Source of the DNA: Trichobilharzia regenti
Lineage: Eukaryota; Platyhelminthes; Trematoda; Strigeidida; Schistosomatidae
DNA length: 64,000 nucleotides
Direction: 5' to 3'
NCBI GenBank assembly: GCA_944472135.2
Contig: OX235265.1
Coordinates: 90,676,984 to 90,740,983, forward strand
Within the stretch, counting starts at the first letter, position 1. Every line of letters starts with the position of its first letter. This document shows, in pieces, positions 1 to 10,371 of the stretch. Position numbers and translations under genes: made by a program. The notes beneath the pieces were generated by a model that saw only the letters and a program-made list of their open reading frames with translations, was not told where the DNA came from and searched no databases.

Positions 1-438
1 TCAAAATTTGACCTCGGACTTACAAATATTGGTCTATCTTTGTTAAAAACTTTAAATACAGTGTGTATGTGTGTGTGTGTGCGGGTGAACAGTTGTAAAA
101 CAATTTCTTAACGTCTCCATAAGTAGATATAGACAGTCGGGAAACTTTGACCAAGCTTTATTAATTAGTGATACACATACATTCTTATTTATTAATCAGG
201 ATTCCCTATGCATCACCTAACATCACACCACACCTTGATGTCTGTTCAAACTGCTAGTGTCAAGAATTTTATGATTAGACTTTTTTTTTCAAAATTATGG
301 TGTTTAGGATTAGAGTTTAGCTGAAGCACCCTGTCGAACTTATTGCTTTGTCTTCTTTCTGAAAATTGAGCTGTTTTATTCGACCTACTGGAGTTGTCAG
401 GTGACTACGGATTAAGGATATGCATTATTCTGTTGCAG
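1..438. other. Non-coding, no gene recognised
   Basis: AT-rich sequence with a short TG microsatellite near 63-81. I see no open frame or repeat family copy before the candidate exon at 439. Confidence 0.5.
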
Positions 439-494
439 ACAACGGAGAGTGGAAACACGATGATTGTGCCAATTACATAGTGTTTCTTAGTTAA
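439..494 (+). CDS. Candidate terminal exon, C-type-lectin-like C-terminus
   Basis: An acceptor-like stretch TTCTGTTGCAG ends at 438. The following frame reads NGEWKHDDCANYIVFLS and stops at TAA 492-494. The W-x-x-D-D-C pattern resembles the end of a C-type lectin domain, where a Trp-Asn-Asp motif precedes a disulfide Cys; the usual last Cys after Tyr-Ile is absent. I see no upstream exon in the window, so the call rests on a short motif and one splice signal. It could be chance, or a decayed exon. Confidence 0.3.
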
Positions 495-987
495 TTTAAT
501 TCGATTGCAAAATTATTATTATTATTTCCGCGAAGAAAATCAGACCAGATTGCCGAACGAAATGTTGGAATTATTTGAATTTCAATCTCGCTGAGATTTT
601 ACAAATATAAATTTTTTACAAACATTTTTCATTTTGTCAAAAAGACCTTTATACAAAACACATAGATAGTGAGTTGTGTTAGTTATATTATCGGATTTTT
701 ACTGATCCTTTTAAAAATAAATGTTTGATAAAGCTTAATTTCCATTTCTCTTACAGTACTACTTATAAACTGATAAGTAATAACCTAGGCATGATTATTC
801 TTTTGTCGTGAAACTATTCATTATTGAGGAAAACTTTAGAGGAGTTAATAAGGTACAAAGTATGCAGTATAAGTGAACTCAAAGTTGTATACAAATTTTT
901 TAGAAATTGATTGTTTGCAAAATTCATGCACTCGAAGTGAGTTGAGTTTACTCAGGAAATCATAAACTTTATCATTACCCTTATTCC

Positions 988-1036
<49 letters not shown>

Positions 1037-1249
1037 TGTGGTTCATGGGTTCATAGTCACGCTTCACAACGGAAACTAATGAGTGAGTTTTGACAATAAG
1101 GTTATATTAGGTATATTAGATGAAATACAGTTATCATTATTTTCAGTTTCAGATCACATAAGCGTAAAATTCTAGTGACGAATGTCCAGTTAGTGTACTG
1201 TAAAGTTATATCTCTACTTGAAATATAATATTAACTTTGGACTGACTAT
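495..1249. other. Non-coding AT-rich stretch
   Basis: No open frame of note and no recognised repeat apart from the ATT microsatellite near 988-1037. Confidence 0.5.
988..1037. repeat. (ATT)n microsatellite
   Basis: Uninterrupted run of ATT triplets, about 16 units, in AT-rich non-coding DNA. LINE B tails in this window are also AAT/ATT-rich, so it may be the expanded tail of a lost element. Confidence 0.9.
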
Positions 1250-1745
1250 TATCATTATTATTTCCTTTAATTCCTAGAGGAATATAGGGCTTCAGGCGCA
1301 TGTTTCCAATGCGTTCAGTTCTCTGCCTACGTTTTTTCACCTGGCTCCAAGTCTGCCCACATGCTTTCATCTCCTCTTCACATGACGCCCTCCAAGTCAC
1401 TATCGCACTGACGACCAACTCACCGCTTCCCTTTCGGGTTCCATTCAAGCGATGGCTTGTCTAGTGATGTGACTCACTTGATGCTTTCCTCCATTTCCTC
1501 CTGCCTATTTGTTGTACAATCGATTCCTCCTGGGTTGTTTCGCCCATTGCCAGAGATCCCTGTTGCTGATCATTTCTGGCCATCTGATCTTGAGTAGGAT
1601 TGAGCGAAGACAGCTGTTGACGAAGGTCTTTAGTTTGTTTGAGATGCTCTTTATGACGCGCCAAGGTTCTGATCCATCCGTATAGTAATACTGACTTCAT
1701 ATTGGAGTTGAAAATCTGGATCTTATTTTTCACCTTCATCAAAAT
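1250..1745 (-). mobile_element. LINE B 3' fragment (RTE-like non-LTR retrotransposon)
   Basis: On the minus strand two broken frames give the C-terminal part of a LINE reverse transcriptase protein, including IQIFNSNMKSVLLYG and IGRRKWRK. These match the other LINE B copies here (for example 42992-43715 and 44441-45290). The copy is 5'-truncated near 1745 and ends in an AAT-rich tail at 1250. Its final segment, GAAGCCCTATATTCC, is the family's 3' signature. Several stops and frameshifts make it a dead copy. Confidence 0.8.
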
Positions 1746-1907
1746 GCATCGTGTTTACTCCATATCATATTGTTTGAATGATCTAGTCACCCCCAATGAG
1801 TCACAATTCAAACTTACGCACTACTAAGTTTCTACATATCGCTGAGAATTTTTCGCTAGAGCTGGTAGTAGAGCATTATGAAGTGGTAGTGGAACAAGCT
1901 TCTTGTG

Positions 1908-2692
1908 GGACAATATTGGGCGAAGTTCAACAATAGCGTCCCAGGAGTGTGAACGATCCAATGACCTTGAACGCATGCTACTCGTTGGCTAACAACATCT
2001 GTCATTATCTTAGCCGAAATATCAACGCTATTCACCAACTTAGGGGCGAATTTCACCTAGATCACATTTTTAAGTACTGTTTATACAATGTGTTATGGAT
2101 GGTTAGGGTTAGGATTAGAGTTACGGTAAGCATAGGGGTTCAATTTAGCATCAGGGTTCTAATTAGCATTACAGTTAGAATCACGGTGTGAATAAAGGTT
2201 ATGATTAGGGTTAGGATTAAGTTTAGGTTTAGTATTAGGGTCAGAATTAAGTTTATGGTTACGATTAGGGATAGATTCATTGTTCATGTCATTTATTTTA
2301 ATGTTTGTTTGTCCACGTTTTCCTGGTAAGTACTCGTCTATCCTCTTGCTGGAAACCATAATAATTCAATCGAGGCTTTTGTGGAAGACTGCAAGCAGAA
2401 TGAGAGAGAGATAGATAAACGATTCAAAAAACATTTTATTTGTAGTCATCTCGGAGAATACATGCACAGGAAGTAGTTTAACTTAGCAACTGATACTCCT
2501 CGTTACAACTAGGATGTTTTTTTTTAAGCCATGTTAGAGAAAGATAACCTGTTTAATGCGTTTTCAAGCATTTTCTTGTCATATACATCACGTTTTGAGC
2601 AAATATTCGTCATTAATATGATTGGTCGGTTGAAGGTCTCTCTTGCGTTCGCACTTCTGGGACGCTATTGTTGAACTTTACCCAATACTGTT
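1908..2692. mobile_element. TIR element with telomere-like core, copy 1
   Basis: Sequence at about 1910-1980 (core TTCAACAATAGCGTCCCA) is repeated in inverted orientation at about 2625-2692. Between the arms lies a degenerate TTAGGG-like minisatellite. A similar arrangement of nearly the same length (about 785 bp) occurs at 50583-51366. No transposase is visible, so this would be a non-autonomous, MITE-like family. The exact ends are uncertain. Confidence 0.5.
2098..2275 (+). repeat. Degenerate TTAGGG-like minisatellite
   Basis: Dense hexamer-like variants such as GGTTAGGGTTAGGATTAG recur across about 180 bp. TTAGGG is the telomere repeat of flatworms. The strong divergence between units and the position between inverted repeats argue against a recent telomere insertion. 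Confidence 0.75.
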
Positions 2693-2812
2693 TCTGATGA
2701 AATATAATCGATTATTATTTTATTTGAGGATACAGAAATACAGTCACGCAAGAAAACATTTCTTCTTGCACTAGACAGCTTATATTAATATTGCGATACT
2801 GGAACGCATACA

Positions 2813-3050
2813 CGTGCGTCGGTGATTCAGTGGTCGGATGCCTCCCGACTGCAAACGTGATCGAGGTTCGATTCCCAGCCAACGCACTCGTAAACCTTCA
2901 CCCAGTTAATTGTAAGCTCGTAAACAGGGAATACAGCCCGTGAGGTTAAAGACCTTAACTCATTAGAAACCAAGCTATCCCTATTGAAATTTCAAAGCTT
3001 AAGCATCAAGTGCTATGCTCTACTTGGTCGGAATGCAGAGTAATGAAATA
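2813..3050 (+). mobile_element. SINE A copy (tRNA-derived)
   Basis: It starts GTGCGTCGGTGATTCAGTGG with A-box-like sequence and has a B box GAGGTTCGATTCCC about 40 nt later. It then carries the family body (acceptor-stem-like GCGTCGG, GTAAACAGG, AGGTTAAAG). Its 3' part, AAGCATCAAGTGCTATG, is a diverged form of the 3' end shared with LINE B. Confidence 0.75.
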
Positions 3051-3204
3051 AGAATATATAAGCATATCACTTGCTAAGTACCGTATCAACAACATTCCCC
3101 TGAAGGTTAAGGTACTTCAAGAATACGAATATAATAATAGCTCACAGCAACGTAAGATGCTTGCTAAAGCTAAAAGTGCCTGTTTCTAGGAAAAGTAACC
3201 TAAT

Positions 3205-4390
3205 TCACTGGCTCTCCTTTAGGACAAGGAAAATTTGTAGTTCTGATTGCGTTGACTCAGAACTTGACTTCTTAAAAGCCACACTCACAGAAATTGGTTA
3301 CCCTAACCGATTTATTGACAGCAATATAAAAGATAAGCAGTCTAAACTGGTCACCGACTCAGTTCGAAAGAAAACCTTATTCATGTACTTGGAATCAAAG
3401 GTGATCAAGCTTCAGATATGCTCAAAAATCGTCTCTCTATATCAGTCAGTAAGACGTTCTTTGCAGCAAAATTACATATGACGTTTACTAGCCGCGATTT
3501 GCTCTTTACCTCTGTAAAAGATAAAATGCGTCATCTGGCCGCTTCCATGTGCATCTACCAGTTCACCTGCTTTTGTGGAGCAAGGTATATTGGCCGTAGT
3601 CAGAGGACACTATCCACACGTATACGAGAACATATTCCAGCTGCATGGTTTTACAAGGGTGAAAGAAAGTGTGTTCGAAGCTGTATTCTGGAACACCTGA
3701 TCGACTCCTGTCATTCTGTCAACCCTGACCATGATTTCAAGATCTTACATAGAATCCATGCTAACTTGCTGGTCGCGTTTTCTTCGTTACCGACTTCTAA
3801 AGACAGCTGAGGCCTTGCCATTCATGACTTTAGGCCAGCCAGACCTTTGTGTACAAAAGAAGTATGTACAATGCCTACGTCTGCCTTGGCCGTAGAGGGA
3901 TAGACATTTATTTATTTTGTTTATTTAGTTATTCTATGTACTTTCCCTCATTACTTCGATTATTATTATTATTATTACTATTCTCACTCTGAATCTTTTA
4001 CACTTTACCCACGCGTCATTTTAAACCCAAAATTATTAATTTTATATATTTTATTTTAACAATATTGAATTCCATCTGATCAAATTTCACATCATGTTAT
4101 GTAACATTTTATATTCATCTACCAATCCTATAATTATGTACCCTTTCAAAATCTATACACCTTATGTATTATTCTATATATGACATTAATTTGTTTTGCC
4201 ACTTGACATAAAACTATGATTATAATCACAAATATTTTAATCGCATTTCATACTACTACTATTATTATTATTTCATATATTCACACCTTTGACCTAATTC
4301 CCTCACCGGATATAATTTCTTAGTGAAACCATATATGTATACGACTGTACAGTTTTATAATAAATTCGTTGAAAAGAGTCTCTTCTTCGC
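3205..4390 (+). pseudogene. PLE A fragment: linker, GIY-YIG endonuclease, 3' UTR
   Basis: This is the C-terminal part of a Penelope-like element protein in two frames. The first covers the linker (SELDFLKATLTEIGYPNRFI, KKTLFMYLESK). A one-base shift near 3405 leads to the second frame with the endonuclease, including MCIYQFTCFCGARYIGRS (the IY and YIG halves of a GIY-YIG nuclease) and ILEHLIDSCHSV. A second shift near 3780 breaks the end. An AT-rich 3' UTR follows to about 4390 and ends in AAGAGTCTCTTCTTCGCTGA. The reverse transcriptase domain is missing by 5' truncation. The same family occurs at 26897-27785, 29935-30640 and 62930-64000. Confidence 0.85.
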
Positions 4391-4484
4391 TGAATATTGT
4401 GTTCTTATAGCTTAAAGTCTCAAATTATGAAAAAATTATGCAAAACATATTCAACAGTTGATTTCTAGGGATTTGACTTTTTCT

Positions 4485-4845
4485 TCAAGTTTCACCATGG
4501 ACCTAAATCAATTAGAGAACCACTGAAAACCAGGAAGTTCTGGACAAGTGTTTCGTTTAAGTTTAGGACTCATCAGCAATACCCACCTAATGCGTTACTA
4601 AACCAGGACCTTCCAATTACAGTCGGAATAAGGAGGAAAAATACTTCCCACTGATGCCATTGACTGGTGGCTGCGCTAAAATCACGAATTGGTGAGTGTT
4701 AACATTCATGGGCTGACCACTCAGTCCTGGATTCGAATCTTGTCGTCGGATGTGTACGATTGATGAGTCTCAAGCTCAGACGAAATAGTTGTCCAGTACT
4801 CCTTGCTTTTTAATGGTTCTCTAAATGATATCAATCCATAGGCAA
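4485..4845. mobile_element. SINE B head-to-head pair 1 with hammerhead cores
   Basis: The left arm (about 4485-4600) is a minus-strand SINE B 3' part. It has an intact CTGATGA core (4570-4576, minus) and a GAAA (4551-4554, minus). The right arm (about 4700-4845) is a plus-strand copy with a B box GGATTCGAATC, a core TTGATGA near 4760 and GACGAAA near 4779. Both arms end outward in the family tail GGTTCTCTAA. The arms are too diverged to be one recent duplication. Confidence 0.7.
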
Positions 4846-4849
4846 ACTT

Positions 4850-5229
4850 GAAAAATAGAAGTAATAGGTAAAAATGTGATGATGAAATAACCGCATTTTT
4901 TAATGGAGTGTGAAATTTTGCTTAGGATCATTTTATTTCTGTCAGACAGATGTTTGTAATGGTTATTATATAGATATCACAAGCAGAATCCCCTAAAAAT
5001 GAAAAAGAATTGTTCTTGTTCTAAGACAAATAATTACTAGTTAATTAATAGTGTATATGTCAGAGGTTTACGCAAGAGACTGCAAACTTTACTCAACTTT
5101 AGAGAATTTTCGTCAATATATTTTTTATATATATTTTTTATAACTTCAATATTCATAAATTTTGGAAATTAAAAGTATTTTGTTAGTTAATAAGTTGTTA
5201 TTTTTTGTGAAATATTAAAGCGTTTGTAC

Positions 5230-5274
<45 letters not shown>

Positions 5275-5547
5275 AAAGTAGAGATGCATATGTTTTTTTA
5301 GCAACATCTGTTAAAAACTTTGTAGCATTTATCAGTACAACAATGGCGGCTTGTTTGAATCCCTGGGGCTACCTGAACTTTCATCCAATAGCGTGCATCA
5401 TATATTTTTTTTCTATTTCCTGTTGTTTTAATCAGTCAGTTATGTCCTTGAGTACTCATACATATTTTTAAACCTACTTTCAAACTACCGGTACGCATGT
5501 GTCGGACACAAAGGAAAAATATGCTAAGAGATTAGCCTGTGCTGCAG
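4850..5547. other. Non-coding AT-rich stretch
   Basis: Holds the TA microsatellite at 5231-5272. A 42-codon frame beginning MAACLNPWGYLNFHPIAC at 5344 has no supporting context. No repeat family is recognised. Confidence 0.4.
5231..5272. repeat. (TA)n microsatellite
   Basis: About 20 uninterrupted TA units. Confidence 0.95.
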
Positions 5548-5668
5548 ATCAAACAACATTGAGTTACATGATGATATTACTGAAGATCGTCTATGTAGAG
5601 AGAAAGCATATTCTACAATAAAATGTGATGGGAATTCTGTGCGCTGTGTACACATTTGTCCCGAATGA
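5548..5668 (+). CDS. Candidate terminal exon of a Cys-rich host protein
   Basis: An acceptor-like CCTGTGCTGCAG ends at 5547. The frame then reads SNNIELHDDITEDRLCREKA followed by a Cys-rich end (KCDGNSVRCVHICPE) and a TGA at 5666-5668. An AATAAA lies at 5699-5704, about 30 bp past the stop. Four Cys in 40 residues and acidic/basic balance look unlike repeat-derived frames nearby. The product is not recognised, and the splice site is only a guess. Confidence 0.35.
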
Positions 5669-5805
5669 ACCTATTGTTTTTATCATTGTAAGATTTAAAA
5701 TAAAGCAATTTATAGAGATAATTTATGTGTAAAAAAAGGGTCATCGTTTGATTATCAAAGGATCAATCATTGTTACTAATATATCCATTTAAAAATCAAT
5801 TTTAT

Positions 5806-6300
5806 GATATTAAATGGTTGGGGGCAATCGGCCACAGGAAGCCTTCGACCTAGGTTTGTCATTCACCAGTCAACAAGACGTATCTTCAACCTTAAGGGAA
5901 CTCATGTCCCTTCTGAGATTCGAACCCGCGTCACCTACTGCTGCAGTGAAGGATGTTACCACTGAGCTACTCGGACTCACTGGCGACTGGCCTCTGGTAG
6001 GACTGTGTTGGGTATTTTTTTGGACACTAGTAACTAGAGTGTGACGTGTCAAGTCCTTTCTGCGGTACAGACTGAATCCTAGGTGAATGAAACCAAGGTA
6101 CAAGGCTTCCTAACGATTGCTTTCAACCATCTAATATCACAAAATCAATTTGTACCGTGATGGTTAGCGAGCTACCTAGAATGGTTGCTACATTAGAAAA
6201 CTGATTGATAGAATTCAATCTGCTCCAAAGAAAGGACTAGACACATCACACTAGTTTCTAGTGTACAATCAAAGTAACATCATTTGTTTGAATCACAAAA
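5806..6300. mobile_element. SINE C copy in a foldback arrangement
   Basis: The minus strand carries a tRNA-like unit at about 5915-5975, with A box TAGCTCAGTGGT and B box GGGTTCGAATCTC. The outer ends are inverted repeats: AAATGGTTGGGGGCAATC near 5812 faces its complement near 6105-6135, and AGGAAGCCT occurs in both arms. The 6140-6300 part (GGACTAGACACATCACACTA) recurs near 14840. The tails face outward, as in the other inverted SINE pairs here. Confidence 0.6.
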
Positions 6301-6480
6301 GATTGCATGTATCCAATAAAAAAATGTTTAGTATTACTTTGAATATAGTAGTACTTTTTAAACCTAATTAAAATTCCACAAAACTTGCGAATTTTTATTT
6401 AACAGTTTCTTACTAGTCTGATGCTATTCAGAAGTTCTTTTTTCAATGATTAGCCTAGAATCCATCCGAAATAGTTTTCA
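6301..6480. other. Non-coding
   Basis: No recognisable feature. Confidence 0.4.
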
Positions 6481-6712
6481 GCGTCGGTGGCATAGCGGTT
6501 AGGACGCTCGCCGACTATGCACATGGTCCGGAGTTCGATCCCTGGCCACAGACGCATTCCTTTTCCTCGCTAGCCAGAATAATCCTAGTAAAGAGAAAAG
6601 GTTGGGCATGAGGCTAGCAACCTCATCCTGTAAAATAAATACTGCTACAGAAACTTGAAGTCACTAGCTTGAAGCCCTATATTCCACTGGGGAACATGAA
6701 GGAAAGAAAAAA
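6481..6712 (+). mobile_element. SINE A copy, full length
   Basis: Starts GCGTCGGTGGCATAGCGG (A box) and has B box GAGTTCGATCCC about 35 nt later. The body contains GTTGGGCATGAGGCTAGCAA. The 3' end reads GAAGCCCTATATTCCACTGG and then becomes A-rich. It is one of the best copies in the window; compare 16527-16745. Confidence 0.9.
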
Positions 6713-6999
6713 ATTCGAATGACAATGTTATGAAAACTGTAGGCTACATTCGTGTCACACAAAGTTTATTACAATAGTCGCAGAAGCAGTCGTCCCCCCC
6801 CAAGTATTTTGGCTTTAAGTGTTTCCGTCGACCGGATATTTGCTAATGATGTAAACGCGCTTGTTGACAGAAACTGGGTGAGAGGTTTCAGGAATAGGAA
6901 TATGTGTTTTATGTATAAACCAACTAAAATCGATAGGTAGACAGATTAACGGATGGAGATGTAACTTTGATTATCAACGTAATGAAAGTTGTCTGAAAA
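6713..6999. other. Non-coding, no gene recognised
   Basis: A 62-codon frame at 6752-6940 begins MSHKVYYNSRRSSRPP. I could not link it to a family or to splice signals. Confidence 0.35.
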
Positions 7000-7245
7000 A
7001 CTATCAGTCATCATAAATTTGCCTCAATAATAAAGTTTGCAAACAGTAAAATTGGCACAAAAACAGTTGATTACAATCGACAGGAAGTTTTGCGGCTGGA
7101 TTGTCAGCAAAACACACGGCAATATGAAATGGACCCATATCCTTCCTGTTATTCGAATCGAGTTGCTCAGCACTGCAGCCATAGACGTTACCAGTGAGCT
7201 GTTTGAGCTCCTAAAGGAATGTAATGAATCCGTCTGCACTAAATG
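7000..7245 (-). mobile_element. Decayed SINE C-like copy
   Basis: The minus strand has CAGCTCACTGGTAACGTC (A-box-like) and ACTCGATTCGAATAAC (B-box-like) at tRNA spacing, matching SINE C at 5915-5975. The rest is too diverged to bound exactly. Confidence 0.4.
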
Positions 7246-7517
7246 AAGACCTAGATATATGACATTATTTAATTCTTAGATGTGAAGACTATTTATGTAG
7301 CGCTCATCAGTTACCTAAATCTCAAGTGTTTGGTTAACTGAAGACAACTAATACAGTCATCAGACTATTATGGGATTTTGTAGATTTCCTACAGAACAAC
7401 ACTGTTCAATTTCGATATATATAATATGAGCTTAAGAAAAGGGTTAAAAAATATGTATAAGAATACCTCAGCGAAATATAGAAATCATAAACCTATAGTT
7501 CACCAAATCTGACTTAC
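7246..7517. other. Probable intron sequence of the 7518-9453 gene
   Basis: Lies just past the predicted donor on the minus strand. No repeat family is recognised. Confidence 0.4.
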
Positions 7518-9453
7518 CGGTATTCCTGACATATATGCACATTCCATAAACTCCAGCTCTGGTACTTTCCATGTTAAAAATAATCCCAAACAGCTTGATG
7601 CAATCCCAACAACCAATTGCATACAGACAAGAAGAACAATCAGGGAACAAGACAACGTGTAAATGAATCACCAGTTTTAACTGGTAATTCAGTAATACTT
7701 TGATAGTCATCAAGTTTTGCTGAGTCTAGATCAACAGGATTAACAGTTTGCTTATTACAGATCTGTGAAGGAGTTTTGTCCAATAATGTATGATTTTTAT
7801 AAATAGGAGTTTTGGTATTAGCGTTATTATTATTATTGCCACTAATGCCACCCTCATCTAACTTGGAGTTGAGCATCATTGATACAGCCGATCGAGCATG
7901 TAAATTGCAGTCATTAATCTTTTGATTTGATAATCTTAAAAATGAATGTTGTGAAACAAACAGGCCATTATTCATGTTACTATTATTATTACTATAACAT
8001 TATTACAATTCATATTTCGCATACTACTGATAATGTTTCGATTAGTAGTATTACCAGCAATGGTATTTGCAGGACAGTGATTTTGTGAACAAACTGAATT
8101 CGATCGACGACTTGACTGATGTAGTAATAACAATGATCTATTCGGTTTTAAACTACAACCTTCTGTATGCCGACGATGATTCATAGCAGATGATAGACAA
8201 TATGCTTGCTGTTGGTGTTGTTGCTGTTGACATGGTAACTCTAGCGGGTAGAATGAATTACGACTACAGGCTAGCGGAGTTGGAAATAAATTACATGATT
8301 TCATTTCTGGGATACACTTATACCAGATATCTTTGTATCTATCCGTTTTACGTCTTTTTATTGCATCAATTGTTTTTGTTTTTGTGATTAATAATTCAGG
8401 CAAGGAATTGGAACGTTGCATTGAAGACTGTTGTTTATTTGGGACTGAGCAACGTTGAAAATTATGCATACAACCTGATTTTGTTAAGCAGGCAGATATC
8501 CTCATAGTAGATGAGTTGTTATTATTATTATTATTACTACATAATAACTGAGAGGATGCATTTGAACTTTTATAAGACAACGGTGATGAAGCTCGTCTTG
8601 TTCTATATTGCTTAATTTTTGTAGGAATTGTTGGATGAAAGCCGACAGTCTGCTCTAAACCAACACTACAATGACTGTCAGCGGATAAACATGGTATACA
8701 TTGTCTGGATAAATTAGGATTTTGTGGATAATTAGAACAGGAATATGGACTTAGGGATCGATTCGACTGATGTTTCATATTCATGATCATAGATGAAGGT
8801 GTACAAGATCTAAAGGGATGTGATGCATGACTGTCAGACGGTTGACCGGAGTACATCTCTATATTACTATCAGGATAGTGGAATTTATTTCCGTTAACAT
8901 GTGCTGTTGCTAATGAAATTGAATTTGAACGTTGGAAACTTCCTGTTGTACCTTCAGGTAAACAGGGATTTTTCATTTGGCCATTTATCATACAGCAGTA
9001 GGGATTACGATTTTGATTTAAACATTGTGATGATACTGAAGAGGTTGGTGACAATAACACCATTGGTGGAGGTGTTCTACTCATTTGTGAATAAATTGAT
9101 TGACTGTCTAGGGGAGTTTGTCTTTCTGTCCGGCAGTCATCATCCCTGAGATTTCCATGACTAAACAAACTATCACTAGTTGATGTAAGATAATGATTTT
9201 TTGACCAATAATTTGTTGGCGACAATAAATTTTGATAACATGAACCAGGACTTGATGCACCTGATAACCATCCGTTATTATGATTATTATTATTATGTGA
9301 TTGAATAAATAAACTATTTATTAAATTTGTATTTAAATTTACATTACTATTATAATTTGATTCAGGCGGGGTGTTAGCGGGAATTTCAATGACAATTTGC
9401 GGTGTCATTGGCATCATTGGCATATTTTCAACAATCACTGATGAAGCATGCAT
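7518..9453 (-). CDS. Host gene exon: Ser/Asn-rich protein with 14-3-3-like motifs
   Basis: This is the clearest host gene. ATG at 9453 follows an in-frame stop. A 493-codon frame runs to 7972, very rich in Ser, Asn and Gln, with Asn and Gln runs. It has repeated basic-Ser motifs: FQRSNSIS, RRASSPLS, QRSNSLPE and RRSNSV; RSNSLP fits the mode I 14-3-3 pattern RSxSxP. Coding then continues in a shifted frame (about 7975-7645, for example KTPSQICNKQTVNPVDLDSA). It returns to the first frame for CSSCLYAIGCWDCIKLFG and YVRNTG, and stops at a GTAAGT donor (7512-7517). Two compensating one-base shifts, near 7985 and 7650, suggest consensus errors or real indels. The protein family is unrecognised; a cytoplasmic, phosphorylated scaffold is only a guess. 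Confidence 0.7.
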
Positions 9454-9769
9454 TTTGATTATAATTTAAATATCTGTTTATTCATAAATTCATATCATTC
9501 ATAAATGATTTGATTTGTGAGGAACTTTAGATCAACTGAAAAACTTAATTCTCAAGAATATGAACAGTAATTTGTACATAAATATAAATATTTTTGAAAC
9601 AAATCGGTTTTTAGCGAATTCTTATTGGTTGGTGATTATCAACCAATAGAAATTTAGCAAGTTTCAGCTGATTAGCTAAAAATGGGTTTCAATTTATTTT
9701 GAGAAAATACTGTCAAACCAGTTGATAATTAGAATTTCAATACTATGTTGTTCAGTATGATTTCATCAT
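9454..9769. other. 5' flank of the 7518-9453 gene
   Basis: AT-rich, with no frame and no recognised repeat. It contains the ATTGG/CCAAT hairpin listed separately. Confidence 0.4.
9623..9648 (-). promoter_or_regulatory. Inverted pair of CCAAT boxes upstream of the gene
   Basis: TATTGGTTG and CAACCAATA form a 9-bp perfect inverted repeat with an 8-bp loop, about 170-195 bp upstream of the ATG at 9453. CCAAT boxes bind NF-Y in animals. A promoter role is inferred from position only. Confidence 0.3.
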
Positions 9770-10100
9770 AAATAGTTTTATGGTCGAAGAGAGTTTATCA
9801 ACAAGGAACTCTAACAACAAGCCAACAAACAATCTATTGGCCAACAAATATGTGTAAAGTAAAAGAAGATGGATTGAACACTCTATAGCGAGACCATTGA
9901 ATAGTACCGTACTCCAAGTCCTCAAGTAGATCTTGAATGTAAAATTACGAGTTGAGCGTCCATAGGAAGATATAAAAAAGATTGTATGAGAAGTAGATGG
10001 ATAGTTATAGGTAGTTGTGGAGCTGGTGAACAGGCTGAAATCGAGACTTGCTTTTGAAGGCCCATGCATTCAATTTCGATAAGTGAGGAATAATAATGAC
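9770..10100 (+). mobile_element. Decayed LINE B 3' end
   Basis: Plus-strand sequence follows the LINE B order: CAACAAGCCAACAAACAATC, CAACAAATATGTG, GAAGATGGATTG, then TTTGAAGGCCCATGCATTC and an AAT tail. Many substitutions make it one of the older copies. Confidence 0.6.
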
Positions 10101-10371
10101 ATCAATATTGTCAAATAACTTTCGAATGTTTTTTTATATAAATTCCATTGCTACTTATCTTTTGATTTAATTGATATTAATATTTTCCATATCTTTGGTA
10201 CTAGTGCTGAGGTATTCCCATCGCGAGTGTCAGATGTAGATTCGACGAACAAAGATTTGGTGATCAAACTCTCTCCCCAGCTGCCTATATAACTGCTTAG
10301 AACTGTAGCTGTGTTCCATTCGTTTTCATGCCTGTGTGTTAGTACATATGTTACGGTGACTGAGTTCCTAT

